NCBI GenBank assembly: GCA_017889635.1
Contig: JAGGAC010000045.1
Span: 1-41,026, forward strand
Source: Bacillota bacterium
GTDB lineage: Bacteria > Bacillota > Negativicutes > Sporomusales > CTSoil-080
Direction of reading: 5' to 3'
Length of the DNA: 41,026 nt
Positions within the stretch are counted from its first letter, which is position 1; the number at the start of each line of letters is the position of its first letter. The translations under genes and the position numbers were made by a program. Below, piece after piece: positions 33,405 to 41,026 of this stretch. The notes below the pieces were generated by a model. It was given only the letters and a program-made list of their open reading frames with translations, made no database searches and was not told the DNA's origin.

Positions 33405-34049
33405 TTAATATGCTGTTTTGGGATCAAAGGTTTCATACGGCTTAGGCGGAGCCGGTTCAAGCTGGGTGACGGCATTGACATTGTATGACCAGGTGGTGGT
33501 GGGAGGGCGGTCAGGTTTATATTCATCCGGAAGTTCCGGCGTCTGATGGACGTCGCCTAGTTCCGCCCAGCTTTTTTCAAAGGGGCACATAAACATGCCG
33601 TATACGTGGAGGTGCCAAATCTTCCATTCGCCATCTTCGTTGATGAAGTCGCAGCCATAGCGCATCCAGGCCCAATAAGCCTTGATGGATTTATCTGGTG
33701 TAAATGGTCCGCCGGTTATATGCCCGGGCGAAACCCACACTGCTTTGGCGGTTTTGGCGTCACCGGCAACTTCGATAACCGGTGTTGTCAGTGTATGTAC
33801 AGCCATTACACCAGGTCCTACGATGATGTCGGCATGATATTTTGAGTACAGGCGTACGATGCCTTCATACCCTTCGTAGATGCCAAAAGACATTTCTGCT
33901 CTGACATCAGAAGCTTTTTTGGCAAAAAGCTCGGTAATTTCGTGGTATCTTCCTGCTGTTAAGAGGTACGAATATCTACCCATCAGGTTTTGTATCTTGC
34001 TTTCGGCGACTAAACGTGCAATTTGATTCTCCAAGGATTGCTTTTCCAT
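33405..34049 (-). CDS. SnoaL-like/NTF2-fold protein
   Basis: A 214-residue soluble protein. The N-terminal IARLVAESKIQNLMGRYSYLLTAGRYHEITELFAKKA and the later GEWKIWHLHVYGMFMCPF are typical of the SnoaL_4-type NTF2-like fold, found in small-molecule hydratases, isomerases and dehydratases. A proline-rich tail (PELPDEYKPDRPPTTTW...) extends it beyond the usual 130-150 residues. ATG 34049 follows AGAGGA. It is divergent from a LysR-type regulator about 250 bases away, the usual layout for a regulator and its target. The substrate is unknown, perhaps an aromatic or phenolic compound. Confidence 0.78.
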   Translation of the reverse strand: MEKQSLENQIARLVAESKIQNLMGRYSYLLTAGRYHEITELFAKKASDVRAEMSFGIYEGYEGIVRLYSKYHADIIVGPGVMAVHTLTTPVIEVAGDAKTAKAVWVSPGHITGGPFTPDKSIKAYWAWMRYGCDFINEDGEWKIWHLHVYGMFMCPFEKSWAELGDVHQTPELPDEYKPDRPPTTTWSYNVNAVTQLEPAPPKPYETFDPKTAY

Positions 34050-34230
34050 GTCTCAATTCCTCTCTTAATTTTGTATTTAGATTAAGCTGGTTTATGGTTC
34101 AATCCAAAGTTTTATCGTGAGTCGTTTAGCTTTAATTATATGATAACTCTGAAAATTAACTTTGAGAAATACTAAGTTAGTCTCACACTTATAGCTTATT
34201 TGTTATAAATCAAGCAACTTATATTGTTAT

Positions 34231-34259
34231 TTGCTCGGAACAGTCAATTATTATATAAT
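34231..34259 (+). promoter_or_regulatory. Putative promoter of the LysR gene and nearby dyad
   Basis: TTGCTC (34231-34236) and TATAAT (34254-34259) are 17 bases apart. The dyad TTATAGCTTATTTGTTATAA (34189-34208) upstream may be a LysR-type binding site shared with the SnoaL-like gene. The rest of 34050-34295 shows nothing else. Confidence 0.5.
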
Positions 34260-34295
34260 TTTAATCAGATTATATTGAGAAGGGGGCTGAGAACG

Positions 34296-35195
34296 ATGGA
34301 TATTCGGCAATTGCGCTATTTTATTTCTGTTGCCAATCACCTAAATTTTACTGCTGCCGCAAGGGAATTACATATGGCTCAGCCGTACCTCAGTAAGCAG
34401 ATTGCCGAACTAGAAATGCAAATCGGCCTAAAGTTATTTGTACGAAATACGCGTTATGTCGAATTAACTGTAGCTGGAACCGAGCTGTTGAAAGAAGCTA
34501 TTACTATTGTGCTTCGGGCAGAAGCGGCTGTAAGCAAGGCCCGCCTGGCTGCTCAGGGCAGTGTTGGAAGTCTGAAAATCGGGTTTATGGGTCCGCTTGA
34601 AAAGGAGATATTACCGAAACTAATAAAAAAATTCCGGCAGAGCTATCCAAGCTGCCACATGAATTTTGCCAAACTTGGCTGGGGGCCGCTTAACGACGCG
34701 TTGACCGGAGGTACTTTGGATATTGCGTTTACCATGTCTTACGGCTTGGAACGATTACAAGGAGTTTGCTGGCGGCCTAGCCGTTATTCCTATCCGTTGT
34801 CATTGATAGTCCCGGAGGAACATCCGTTGGCAGAAAAGGACATAATCCATATTTCAGAGCTGGCTGATGAAGATTTTGTTGTTCTTTCGCGTTCAGAATG
34901 TCCGCTAGCCTATGAACATATGCGGCAGACTTGTATCGCTAATGGGTTTTACCCTAGAATCGTGGGTGAGGCCTCGCTCTTGGAAACATTGCTATTAATG
35001 GTTGAGACCGGCATTGGCATTTCTATACAGACCAAGCATACTGCGGCATACGCCAATCCCGGTCTAAAATATATTGCGCTGGATGGCTGCGCATTTATTA
35101 ATGATTATGTAGTTGCTTGGCGTAAGACAACTACGAATGCTCTGGTGCCGTTATTCCTGGAGACGGTGGCCAAAGAGCATTTTGTGATCGAATAA
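34296..35195 (+). CDS. LysR-family transcriptional regulator
   Basis: A 299-residue regulator. The N-terminal winged helix-turn-helix is MDIRQLRYFISVANHLNFTAAARELHMAQPYLSKQIAELEMQIGLKLFVR, and the C-terminal part (about 90-295) is the two-lobed effector-binding domain, similar to CatR/BenM-type regulators by its SLKIGFMGPLEKEILPKLIKKF opening. ATG 34296 follows GAAGGGGG; an earlier start at 34224 would place the promoter-like TATAAT inside the gene. It probably controls the divergent SnoaL-like gene. Confidence 0.92.
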   Translation: MDIRQLRYFISVANHLNFTAAARELHMAQPYLSKQIAELEMQIGLKLFVRNTRYVELTVAGTELLKEAITIVLRAEAAVSKARLAAQGSVGSLKIGFMGPLEKEILPKLIKKFRQSYPSCHMNFAKLGWGPLNDALTGGTLDIAFTMSYGLERLQGVCWRPSRYSYPLSLIVPEEHPLAEKDIIHISELADEDFVVLSRSECPLAYEHMRQTCIANGFYPRIVGEASLLETLLLMVETGIGISIQTKHTAAYANPGLKYIALDGCAFINDYVVAWRKTTTNALVPLFLETVAKEHFVIE

Positions 35196-35232
35196 CAGCG
35201 GCTGAATTTTGTAATCGCCAAACGGCGTCAAG

Positions 35233-35988
35233 CTAATATAATACTTGGATTGAGTGTTTCTGAAACAGGTCGATCCATTCGCTGTCAGGTTCTATGTCTG
35301 TGATAACATAGTCTACATTTTCAAACCCAAATAGTTTTATAAAGGCTGTTTTATTGAATTTGGTATGATCAGCAAGCAGAATTACTTTCGCCGCTTGCTT
35401 GATCATGCTTTTTTTTAGGTCGCCTTCCGGTTCATTGGATTCCATCATTCCTTTATCCAGAGACAATCCCTTGCAACTAATAATAGCCATATCGACATAA
35501 TAATTTTTAATTGTGCTATGGGCAATTGGACCGGTTAAGGCCAGGGAGTGGGCGCGCAGCGTTCCGCCGGTAGAAATAATGGTAGGATTCGAACCAATAA
35601 AATCATGGGCTATTTTAACTGAGTTGGTGATGATGGTTAGGTTTTTTTTGCCTTTTAACGAGTAGATTAGTTCTAAGCAGGTAGTGCTGGCGTCAACCAT
35701 AATGGTGTCGCCGTCGTTGATTAAATCAGCAGCTTTCTGGGCAATTGCCTGTTTGATTTCATGATTCATGGAAGTCCGCGTAGGAAAGGGCAAATCCTCG
35801 TTTGTATGTTGGCTCAGAACTGCTCCGCCATAGGTGCGGGTCAATATTCCTTCGTTTTCGAGCTTTTCTAAATCACGGCGGATGGTTTCTTCGGTGACAC
35901 TAAACAACTGACTTAAATTTGATACATGTACTTTCTGTTCTTTGCGAATACGTTCAACTATATTTTGACGGCGCTCGATTGCCAGCAT
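35233..35988 (-). CDS. DeoR-family regulator of rhamnose genes
   Basis: A 251-residue repressor. The DeoR-type helix-turn-helix is RRQNIVERIRKEQKVHVSNLSQLFSVTEETIRRDLEKLENEGILTRTYGGAVL. The C-terminal sugar-phosphate-sensing domain has DGDTIMVDASTTCLELIYSLKGKKNLTIITNS and the late ADHTKF motif. Two ATGs occur in a row; the second (35988) is 7 bases from GAAGG, against 4 for the first (35991). It is divergent from rhaB and so is probably the rhamnose regulator (the RhaR role in Bacillus), responding to a rhamnose-pathway phosphate. That specificity is inferred from context. Confidence 0.88.
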   Translation of the reverse strand: MLAIERRQNIVERIRKEQKVHVSNLSQLFSVTEETIRRDLEKLENEGILTRTYGGAVLSQHTNEDLPFPTRTSMNHEIKQAIAQKAADLINDGDTIMVDASTTCLELIYSLKGKKNLTIITNSVKIAHDFIGSNPTIISTGGTLRAHSLALTGPIAHSTIKNYYVDMAIISCKGLSLDKGMMESNEPEGDLKKSMIKQAAKVILLADHTKFNKTAFIKLFGFENVDYVITDIEPDSEWIDLFQKHSIQVLY

Positions 35989-36032
35989 CATGATACCTTC
36001 TCTCTGTCTATCAATAAAGTAGTGGTAGTTCT

Positions 36033-36061
36033 AGTATAATGTGAGTTCTGACAAAAAACAA
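36033..36061 (-). promoter_or_regulatory. Putative promoter of the DeoR-type gene
   Basis: On the minus strand TTGTTT (36061-36056) and TATACT (36038-36033) are 17 bases apart, about 45 bases before the start. A CAAAGAAAA copy lies close by at 36071. Confidence 0.45.
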
Positions 36062-36070
36062 ACATTATAT

Positions 36071-36247
36071 CAAAGAAAATAGCATATTTAGCTATAAATG
36101 TATTGCGTAAAGAGCACTATAAAGAGCATGATAGTTGAATTGCATGCCATGCAGTTAAGGAACAACAAAACCAAACAAAGAAAAAACAACATCGTGCTAT
36201 AAATTAGAAATGAAAAGTATCTTTGATTTTGTTGACAACAAAGAAAA
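36071..36247 (+). promoter_or_regulatory. Three CAAAGAAAA direct repeats, candidate DeoR-type operators
   Basis: CAAAGAAAA occurs at 36071-36079, 36176-36184 and 36239-36247, all in the same orientation, spaced 105 and 63 bases apart, that is ten and six turns of B-DNA. The third lies in the spacer of the rhaB promoter, the first beside the regulator's own promoter. Apart from these sites and the two promoters, the 35989-36380 spacer shows no gene. Confidence 0.55.
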
Positions 36248-36260
36248 ATGCAAATAAAAT
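36232..36260 (+). promoter_or_regulatory. Promoter of the rhaBAD operon
   Basis: TTGACA (36232-36237, exact) and TAAAAT (36255-36260) are 17 bases apart. The mRNA would have a leader of roughly 110 bases before the rhaB ATG. Confidence 0.75.
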
Positions 36261-36380
36261 AGTCTTAGATTCAAATGTTTGTGAATTGAAAAAATAACAT
36301 GTGGGGTATTGAGTTTAGTGTAAGTGTACTGTACAGGAATGTAAGCAAATTGATAGGCAATGAAAAGTAGGGGTGTCAGT

Positions 36381-37841
36381 ATGCAGAAGCATATCGCGGT
36401 GGATATTGGGGCATCAAGTGGTCGCCTGGTACTGGGAACGCTTGAAGATGGCCAAATCAAATTGGAAGAGTTATATCGCTTCGATAATTCAATTGGTGAA
36501 ACGAACGGAAGCTATTTTTGGAATATTGACAAATTATATCAGGAAATTATTAAAGGATTACAGGCGGCTAAAGCAGCCGGTATTGAAGAATGCACGCTGG
36601 GGTTTGACACATGGGCGGTAGATTATGTGTTGGTGGATGAGAACGGAAATAGAGTGCAGGAAGTCTACGCCTATCGGGATGACCGTACTAAAACGGCGAT
36701 CGAGGAAGTAGCGCAGCATATATCACTTAATGAGATTTATCAAAAAACCGGCATTCAGTTTTTAAGCTTTAATACGTTATTTCAGCTCTATGTACATGAT
36801 AAAGCAGAACTGGCCAAAGCCCACAAAATATTACTTGTTCCTGACTATTTATATTATCTTTTTTCCGGAAAGTATGTTAACGAAAAAACCAATGCCTCTA
36901 CTACTCAACTTCTAAATCTGGCAACTAAAGATTATGATGAAGATTTATTGAAGCTGGTGGGGGTGCGGCGTGAGCAATTTGCCGAATTAACTGAGCCTGG
37001 TCAAAGTCTGGGGCCGATCTTGGAGAAACTGCGGATTAAGTATGATTTGCCGCGGTGTGAGCTAATTTGCGTGGCTTCGCATGATACGGCTTCAGCCGTT
37101 CTGGGGGTACCGGCGGTTGAGGAACATTTCGCTTATCTGAGCAGCGGGACATGGTCGTTAATTGGTTTGGAGAACACTGCGGCGATAGCGAATGAAATGT
37201 CTTATCAAAACAACTATACTAACGAATGGGGCGCTTACGGGACTTACCGTTTCCTGAAAAACATCATGGGACTGTGGATGATTCAGGAGGTTCGCCGCAA
37301 TCTAGGCAATTATTATTCGTTTGCTGATCTTGTTGTGGAAGCAGAAAAAGCTGTGCCCTTTAAGTTTTTGGTTGACTGTAATAATGAACGGTTTCTAAAT
37401 CCGGAAAGTATGATCAGGGAAATTCAGAATTATTGCCGTGAAACCGGGCAAGGGACTCCGGAGTCGGCAGGAGAGTTAGCAAGATGCATCTTCGACAGTC
37501 TGGCGCTAACCTACCGCCTGGCACTTGAAGAAATTTGTTCAATTGCTGGTTGCCGGGCAGGGTGCCTTCATATTGTTGGCGGCGGCGTGCAAAACGAGTT
37601 GCTTTGCCAGCTAACTGCCGATGTTGCTCAAACTGCGGTAGCTGCAGGGCCTGTTGAAGCTACGGCGCTTGGTAATCTTTTGGTACAGATGATTAGTACC
37701 GGAGGGCTGAAAGATATAAAAGCAGCCCGAGAACTAATCATGGCATCTTTTGCGATAAAAATGTATCAGCCTGGCAAAATAGCCAATTTGGAGGCAGTAT
37801 ACCAAAATTTCCGGAGATTAGTAGCAAAGCCGATAGTTTAG
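36381..37841 (+). CDS. rhaB: Rhamnulokinase
   Basis: Phosphorylates L-rhamnulose to L-rhamnulose 1-phosphate. The 486 residues match the FGGY-family enzyme of E. coli (489). It shows the N-terminal phosphate loop AVDIGASSGRLVLG, the sugar-binding LGFDTWAVDYVLVDENG, the central CVASHDTASAVLGVP and YLSSGTWSLIGLE, and the C-terminal ATP-site IVGGGVQNELLCQLTAD. ATG 36381 follows AGGGG by 7 bases; the ATG at 36360 has no ribosome site. First gene of the rhaBAD operon. Confidence 0.95.
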   Translation: MQKHIAVDIGASSGRLVLGTLEDGQIKLEELYRFDNSIGETNGSYFWNIDKLYQEIIKGLQAAKAAGIEECTLGFDTWAVDYVLVDENGNRVQEVYAYRDDRTKTAIEEVAQHISLNEIYQKTGIQFLSFNTLFQLYVHDKAELAKAHKILLVPDYLYYLFSGKYVNEKTNASTTQLLNLATKDYDEDLLKLVGVRREQFAELTEPGQSLGPILEKLRIKYDLPRCELICVASHDTASAVLGVPAVEEHFAYLSSGTWSLIGLENTAAIANEMSYQNNYTNEWGAYGTYRFLKNIMGLWMIQEVRRNLGNYYSFADLVVEAEKAVPFKFLVDCNNERFLNPESMIREIQNYCRETGQGTPESAGELARCIFDSLALTYRLALEEICSIAGCRAGCLHIVGGGVQNELLCQLTADVAQTAVAAGPVEATALGNLLVQMISTGGLKDIKAARELIMASFAIKMYQPGKIANLEAVYQNFRRLVAKPIV

Positions 37842-37884
37842 AAGGACCAGAAAATATAAGTGAAAGAGAAGTGGGGCACTAAAT

Positions 37885-39138
37885 ATGGAAGCAAAGCTTG
37901 AAAAACGTTATCAAGAAGCTAAAGAAATATACGCCGGCTTAGGCGTGGATACCGATGCGGTATTGGCCAAGCTGGAACAAGTAAAAATTTCGTTGCATTG
38001 CTGGCAGGGGGATGATGTCCGCGGCTTTATTAACAATAAATCGTTATCCGGCGGTATTTCAGTTACCGGCAGTTATCCCGGAGCAGCCCGCACGCCTGAT
38101 GAGTTGCGGCAGGATTTAGAAAAGGCCTTGTCGCTTATTCCCGGCAAACATAAGATCAATCTGCATGCCATTTATGCCGATACCGATGAAGAAGTAGAAC
38201 TTGATAAGCTAAAACCACAGCACTTTGCCCGGTGGGTAGAGTGGGCCAAAAAAGAGGGCTTGGGGCTGGACTTCAATCCAACTTGTTTTTCGCATCCGAA
38301 GTTTCAAAATGGCCTGTCCATCAGCCATCCTGATGCTGATATCAGGAATTTTTGGATCAGGCATTGTCAAGCGTCCCGTAAAATCGGCGAATATTTCGGT
38401 AAAGAGTTAGGTCAGACCTGTGTGACCAATTACTGGTTCCCTGACGGATCTAAAGATATCCCGGTTGACCGTATGGCGCCGCGGAAGCGAATGAAAGCGG
38501 CTTTGGACGAGGTCTTTTCTGCTGACATTAATCCGGCGTACAACCTGGATGCTGTGGAAAGCAAACTGTTTGGCATTGGTGTAGAAAGCTATGTTGTTGG
38601 CTCACATGAATTTTGCATGGGTTATGCTTTGAAAAACAACAAACTAGTATGTTTGGATGCCGGTCATTTCCATCCGACCGAGACTATTTCTAATAAACTG
38701 TCGGCGGTAGCGCTGTTTGATACCGACATTTTGCTGCATGTCAGCAGGCCGGTGCGGTGGGACAGCGATCATGTAGTTATCATGGATGATGAACTGCAGG
38801 AAATTGCTCATGAATTGGTGCGCAACGATTTATTGGGAAAAACGCATATTGGACTTGATTATTTTGATGCCAGCATTAACCGGGTGGCTGCTTGGGTTAT
38901 CGGGGCCCGCAATATGATTAAGGCGCTGCTGCGGGCGATGCTTGAACCAACGGCGATGTTGGCGGAGGCAGAAGCAAATTTTGATTTGACAACCCGCTTG
39001 GCGATGCTGGAAGAACTGAAGTCTTACCCCTTTGGCGCGGTTTGGGACTACTACTCAGCGAAAATGGGTGTCCCGGTGCGGGAAGCCTGGTTGCAGGAAG
39101 TAAAACAATATGAAGCTGAAGTACTTAGCAAAAGGTAA
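37885..39138 (+). CDS. rhaA: L-rhamnose isomerase
   Basis: Converts L-rhamnose to L-rhamnulose with bound divalent metals. The 417 residues match the family (about 419). It opens with [41 protein letters not shown] and contains [36 protein letters not shown], the metal-site region [21 protein letters not shown] and [21 protein letters not shown]. It lies 43 bases after rhaB in the same operon; no transporter or mutarotase is seen within the window. Confidence 0.96.
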   Translation: MEAKLEKRYQEAKEIYAGLGVDTDAVLAKLEQVKISLHCWQGDDVRGFINNKSLSGGISVTGSYPGAARTPDELRQDLEKALSLIPGKHKINLHAIYADTDEEVELDKLKPQHFARWVEWAKKEGLGLDFNPTCFSHPKFQNGLSISHPDADIRNFWIRHCQASRKIGEYFGKELGQTCVTNYWFPDGSKDIPVDRMAPRKRMKAALDEVFSADINPAYNLDAVESKLFGIGVESYVVGSHEFCMGYALKNNKLVCLDAGHFHPTETISNKLSAVALFDTDILLHVSRPVRWDSDHVVIMDDELQEIAHELVRNDLLGKTHIGLDYFDASINRVAAWVIGARNMIKALLRAMLEPTAMLAEAEANFDLTTRLAMLEELKSYPFGAVWDYYSAKMGVPVREAWLQEVKQYEAEVLSKR

Positions 39139-39169
39139 TAATTGATCCAGAATAAATAGGAGGCGTAAT

Positions 39170-40000
39170 ATGGGAACAACTAACATAGAGTATAATATAC
39201 CGTTTGTCCAAGAAGTGATGGAAGCTACCCGCAATATGTGGGAGATGGGTTGGGATGAACGTAACGGCGGTAATATCAGTTATCTCGTAGACGAAGCAGA
39301 AGTAAAAAAATATATCGATGTAACTAAGGTAAAGCGCACGCTTCCTTTAGAATTCCCGGTCAAGGAATTGGCTGGAAAATATTTTGTTGTTACAGGGACC
39401 GGCAAGTATTTTAAAAACGTGACCTTAGCGCCTGACGTTAATCTGGGAATAATCCGTGTGGCAGCTGACGGAATGTCGTTTGATATTGTATGGGGCTATG
39501 CTGATGGCGGACGTCCGACCAGTGAACTGGCGGCTCACTTTATGAGCCATATTGAACGCTTGAAAAAGGACCCCCAGCACCGCATAATCATGCATTGTCA
39601 TTCTACCAATGTAATTGCGATGACCTTTGTCCATGACTTATCGGAAAAGGCCTTTACTAAAACCCTATGGCAAATGTGTACCGAGTGTCTGGTGGTTTTC
39701 CCTGACGGTGTCGGCGTTCTGCCTTGGTTTGTGCCGGGAACCAATGAAATTGGCCGGGCTACGGCGGAGAAAATGAAAGATTGCCGACTGGTGGTATGGC
39801 CTCAACATGGCATTTTTGGTGCCGGGACAACGATGGACGAGACTTTCGGCCTGATCGAGACAGTAGAAAAAGCAGCTGAAGTTTATATGCTGGTAAGTTC
39901 TCATCGTGAGGGAATCAAACAGACAATTACTGACCAAGAGCTAACCGACTTGGCTAAAGCCTTTGGTGTGACGCCAGTAGCCGGGGTGCTGAAGGTATAA
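39170..40000 (+). CDS. rhaD: Rhamnulose-1-phosphate aldolase
   Basis: Class II zinc aldolase that splits L-rhamnulose 1-phosphate into dihydroxyacetone phosphate and L-lactaldehyde. The 276 residues match E. coli RhaD (274). The start region has [20 protein letters not shown]. The zinc ligands are seen in [13 protein letters not shown] and in [21 protein letters not shown], and a Glu in the PTSELAAHF segment is the likely catalytic base. ATG 39170 follows AGGAGG. Its TAA stop is the second to fourth base of the dispersed repeat copy C. Confidence 0.96.
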   Translation: MGTTNIEYNIPFVQEVMEATRNMWEMGWDERNGGNISYLVDEAEVKKYIDVTKVKRTLPLEFPVKELAGKYFVVTGTGKYFKNVTLAPDVNLGIIRVAADGMSFDIVWGYADGGRPTSELAAHFMSHIERLKKDPQHRIIMHCHSTNVIAMTFVHDLSEKAFTKTLWQMCTECLVVFPDGVGVLPWFVPGTNEIGRATAEKMKDCRLVVWPQHGIFGAGTTMDETFGLIETVEKAAEVYMLVSSHREGIKQTITDQELTDLAKAFGVTPVAGVLKV

Positions 40001-40126
40001 ATGAGACTTAATTCAGGTGGGGTTTTAACCCCCTCTGAATTTTAGTCGAATTATCCAGGGAATTAGCCGTTCGCGTGCTCCAGCCTGTAGAGGATGGAGC
40101 ACACGAACGGGTTATTCATCGGATAA
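39997..40126 (+). repeat. Dispersed two-hairpin repeat, copy C
   Basis: It begins ATAAATGAGACTTAATTCAG, with the TAA being the rhaD stop, and ends CATCGGATAA. Hairpin 1 is intact (GGGGTTTTAACCCC core). Hairpin 2 arms are CCGTTCGCGTGCTCCA and TGGAGCACACGAACGG; several bases differ from copies A and B in both arms so that pairing is kept. It lies inside the rhamnose operon, 22 bases before the next gene. Confidence 0.9.
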
Positions 40127-40148
40127 AAAGATATAAGGGGTGATTAGT

Positions 40149-41026
40149 GTGGTAAATCGTATCGTACTTAATGAAACTTCTTATTTTGGGGCAGGCGCAA
40201 TCAGTGTTATTACGGACGAAATTAAGCAGCGTGGGTTCAAAAAAGCATTTGTGGTAACCGATAAAGATTTGATAAAGTTTAATGTTGCCCAAAAAGTTAC
40301 CAAGCTGCTTGATGCAGCTGACGTACCCTATGAACTTTATGACAATGTAAAAGCCAATCCTACCATTCAGAACGTGCAGACCGGTGTCCAGAAGTTTAAG
40401 GCGTCAAATGCTGATGTGCTTATTGCCATCGGCGGCGGGTCGCCGATTGATACCGCGAAAGGCATCGGTATTGTCGCCAATAACAGTGAATTTGCTGATG
40501 TAAAGTCCCTTGAAGGCGTGGCTGCTACAAAGAACCGGAGCGTGCCGATTATCGCCGTTCCTACCACCGCCGGTACGGCTGCTGAAGTAACAATAAATTA
40601 TGTAATTACCGATGAAAGTGCTGTAAAAAAGATGGTTTGTGTCGATCCCAAGGACATTCCGGTCCTTGCGGTGATTGATCCGGAAATGATGACTTCGATG
40701 CCTAAAGGTCTTACTGCCGCAACCGGAATGGACGCTCTTACTCATGCTATCGAAGGGTACATAACAAAGGGCGCTTGGGTACTGACCGATATGTTTGAAC
40801 TGAAGGCAATGGAGTTAATTGCCAAACATCTGCCTAAGGCCGTGGCTGAGCCGAATAATATTGAGGCCCGCGACGGAATGGGAACAGCGCAGTATATTGC
40901 TGGCATGGGTTTTTCCAATGTCGGGCTGGGAATTGTTCACTCCATGGCTCACTCGCTGGGAGCAGTATATGATACACCGCATGGTGTGGCCAACGCACTG
41001 CTGCTGCCTTATGTAATGGAGTATAA
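40149..41026 (+). CDS. fucO: Lactaldehyde reductase (iron-dependent alcohol dehydrogenase), 3' end beyond window
   Basis: Reduces the L-lactaldehyde made by RhaD to 1,2-propanediol with NADH. Translation from GTG 40149 (8 bases after AAGGGG) gives 292 residues of an expected 382 or so, with no stop before the window edge. The start MVNRIVLNETSYFGAGAISVI, the nucleotide loop IAIGGGSPIDTAKG and the iron ligands in ATGMDALTHAIEGY (Asp, His), GIVHSMAHSLGA (His) and DTPHGVANALLLPYV (His) are typical of FucO. It belongs to the rhamnose operon although repeat copy C lies between it and rhaD. Confidence 0.94.
   Translation, partial: MVNRIVLNETSYFGAGAISVITDEIKQRGFKKAFVVTDKDLIKFNVAQKVTKLLDAADVPYELYDNVKANPTIQNVQTGVQKFKASNADVLIAIGGGSPIDTAKGIGIVANNSEFADVKSLEGVAATKNRSVPIIAVPTTAGTAAEVTINYVITDESAVKKMVCVDPKDIPVLAVIDPEMMTSMPKGLTAATGMDALTHAIEGYITKGAWVLTDMFELKAMELIAKHLPKAVAEPNNIEARDGMGTAQYIAGMGFSNVGLGIVHSMAHSLGAVYDTPHGVANALLLPYVMEY

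Overview
The window looks like the chromosome of an anaerobic, Gram-negative-staining Firmicute of the class Negativicutes, most like the Sporomusaceae. This is an inference. Low-GC Firmicute regulation (HPr kinase, a GlcT-type antiterminator, AGGAGG ribosome sites, GTG/TTG starts) sits beside outer-membrane genes: an LpxL/HtrB-like lipid A acyltransferase and a TolC-type efflux duct with a periplasmic adaptor. No database search could be run, so names rest on motifs, lengths and gene order.

Layout. Positions 1-253 hold the end of a 5S rRNA, tRNA-Asn and initiator tRNA-Met, followed by a gene-poor stretch with a DnaA-box cluster and a broken chemoreceptor gene. Positions 1296-10257 are one co-directional sugar cluster: hprK, a glcT-like antiterminator, a glucose-type PTS IIBA protein without a IIC domain, ptsH, ptsI, pfkA, pgi and pyk. 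A GlcT-type RNA antiterminator overlapping a terminator lies just before the IIBA gene. Positions 10337-11794 (minus strand) carry a small membrane protein and a SHOCT-like/DUF2089 pair. Positions 12260-15778 carry the acyltransferase, a chloramphenicol-acetyltransferase homologue with a changed active-site residue, and two tandem secreted repeat proteins of unknown role. A transposase relic follows.

Positions 16229-21826 (minus strand) form an efflux operon: TetR regulator, HlyD-like lipoprotein, two ABC-2 permeases, TolC-like protein. No ATPase gene is present. Positions 22111-27981 form an apparent sigma-54 circuit: a consensus -24/-12 promoter, a CitMHS-type carboxylate transporter (frameshifted at an A7 run), an AtuA-family protein, a small AtuA-related protein, a soluble chemoreceptor-like protein and a PAS/AAA+/Fis sigma-54 activator. 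Positions 28258-35195 are mixed accessory genes: a GC-rich MFS exporter, a stand-alone molybdopterin enzyme, a zinc-ribbon protein with a TetR regulator, and a SnoaL-like protein divergent from a LysR regulator. Positions 35233-41026 hold the L-rhamnose regulon: a DeoR-type regulator divergent from rhaB-rhaA-rhaD and a lactaldehyde reductase cut by the window end.

The most striking unexplained element is a dispersed structured repeat of about 130 bp. There are three near-identical full copies (12105-12232, 25207-25335, 39997-40126), a short copy (13148-13217), a divergent copy with an extra hairpin (17668-17855) and possible relics (22156-22191, 28064-28096). It folds into two hairpins. Base changes between copies preserve pairing, the AGAGGA in the apical loop is conserved, and two copies begin exactly at the stop codon of the preceding gene.
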